Source of the DNA: Rotaria macrura | Lineage: Eukaryota > Rotifera > Eurotatoria > Philodinida > Philodinidae | Length of the DNA stretch: 64,000 nt | NCBI GenBank assembly: GCA_900239685.1 | Contig: OENT01000203.1 | Coordinates: 98,669 to 162,668, forward strand | Direction: 5' to 3' | Shown: positions 63,216-64,000 of the stretch, piece after piece | How the letters are laid out: each line of letters opens with the position of its first letter | Numbering within the stretch: the stretch's first letter is position 1 | Made by a program: the position numbers and the translations under genes | Notes under the pieces: model-generated | Seen by the model: only the letters and a program-made list of their open reading frames with translations | What the model was told of the DNA's origin: nothing | The model's database searches: none

Positions 63216-64000
63216 AATACATGGGTCACTTCTCAAGAACGTTTTTTTCTTTATTTTGATCTGTCCTAGGAAAAGCAAGTATCAAACTATCCGTATGAAG
63301 TCTCAATTAGCTTTTTAATGGTTCGCTTTATTAAGCTTTGCTATCAACTCGATATGGACTTAGATGTACATAGTACAATTGTTGTCATTAATAAAAACTG
63401 ACTTCTTACTTGAGTTTTCATGAGTCAAAAGTTCTTTAAGATTTTACTTGTGCCTATGGTCAAGAGACTGTTTCATTTATTCTGACATAGACAAAAATCT
63501 TTGTTAAAAAAGAATCATAATCGATGATTATTATTACTCAATAGCATATTGTGACCTTATTCAAGATATTATAGATGATGAAATACAAGATAAACTATTG
63601 GCATCATTTAAATAGGATCTAAGATGTATCACATGGTATTTTCAGTATTACTTTCGAATGTTTTAGTATTGAGATGGAAAATTTAAGGTAAATTCAAGTG
63701 TTACTTGGAGATCATTAGAACAAGCGAGAGAGATGAGATATAAATTTGTTAGAAAAATACTAGATTGTAAGAACAAGCCATAGTATACTTAAGAATATAA
63801 TATCTTGACACAGTTATCGAATGTGAACAGTTCGAGAAAAAACCTTGTGTTTAAATGTTTTGTCAACGGAGATAAACTAATTTGTAGGTATCTCTCACTT
63901 TCTAGGACATCGATCAACAACGTGCATTACTACCCAGTCAGACAAATTATGAAAAAAAACGCGTATAAACGCGTCGAAAATTTAACGTAAAAAACATCGT
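63216..64000. other. window end, no gene seen
   Basis: AT-rich sequence with short frames only. Confidence 0.55.

Noticed and set aside
1-64000. CRISPR array, prophage or bacterial operon
   Set aside because: No spaced direct repeats, no Shine-Dalgarno-led gene runs; introns throughout show a eukaryotic nuclear genome.

Overview
The window looks like animal nuclear DNA, most probably from a bdelloid rotifer. Base composition is AT-rich. Most genes are cut by very short GT-AG introns (about 50-70 nt), and no bacterial-type operons or ribosome binding sites are seen. The gene set is metazoan: innexin, aquaglyceroporin, claudin-like protein, UNC119, MORC2, UBAP2L/Lingerer and an eIF4H-type factor. 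The rotifer placement is inferred from this style plus the single-exon F-box gene and the dense small DNA-transposon remnants. Exon joins were worked out by hand from reading frame, splice sites and intron phase; no transcript or database was consulted.

Left part (1-31 kb, mostly + strand): a small secreted peptide precursor, a single-exon F-box gene, a five-exon innexin, a multi-exon aquaglyceroporin whose 5' end is unresolved, a cysteine-rich secreted or GPI-type protein, a minus-strand claudin-like tetraspan, a minus-strand thioredoxin-fold protein lacking both active-site cysteines, and an unknown ORF head-to-head with it. Next comes a long, unrecognised all-helical gene (16.2-25.5 kb, at least 12 exons, about 1,240 residues assigned). 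One of its introns is swollen to 2.6 kb by nested foldback/TTAA elements and another holds a tRNA-derived SINE-like sequence. An unrecognised 577-residue coiled-coil plus beta-rich gene follows at 28.7-31.0 kb.

Middle and right part (34-58 kb, all minus strand): five conserved eukaryotic genes in the same orientation. In transcription order they are a TBATA/SPATIAL-like gene, UBAP2L/Lingerer, an eIF4H/eIF4B-type RRM protein, UNC119 and MORC2. UBAP2L and the eIF4H-type protein both point to mRNA translation or stress-granule biology, MORC2 to chromatin compaction, and UNC119 to lipidated cargo delivery to cilia and membranes. They are not obviously one pathway.

The last 6 kb (58-64 kb) has no supported gene and is a graveyard of palindromic elements built from short CG-containing motifs (CCGTAT/CGTAAA, AACCGCG, GGATCCGA). 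The most unusual material is this repeat layer: palindromes with recognisable terminal inverted repeats, two unrelated roughly 880-bp elements flanked by perfect TTAA duplications with C-run ends, and one of these placed 5 nt after a stop codon. On the protein side the most unusual items are the cysteine-less thioredoxin fold and the unrecognised helical gene.
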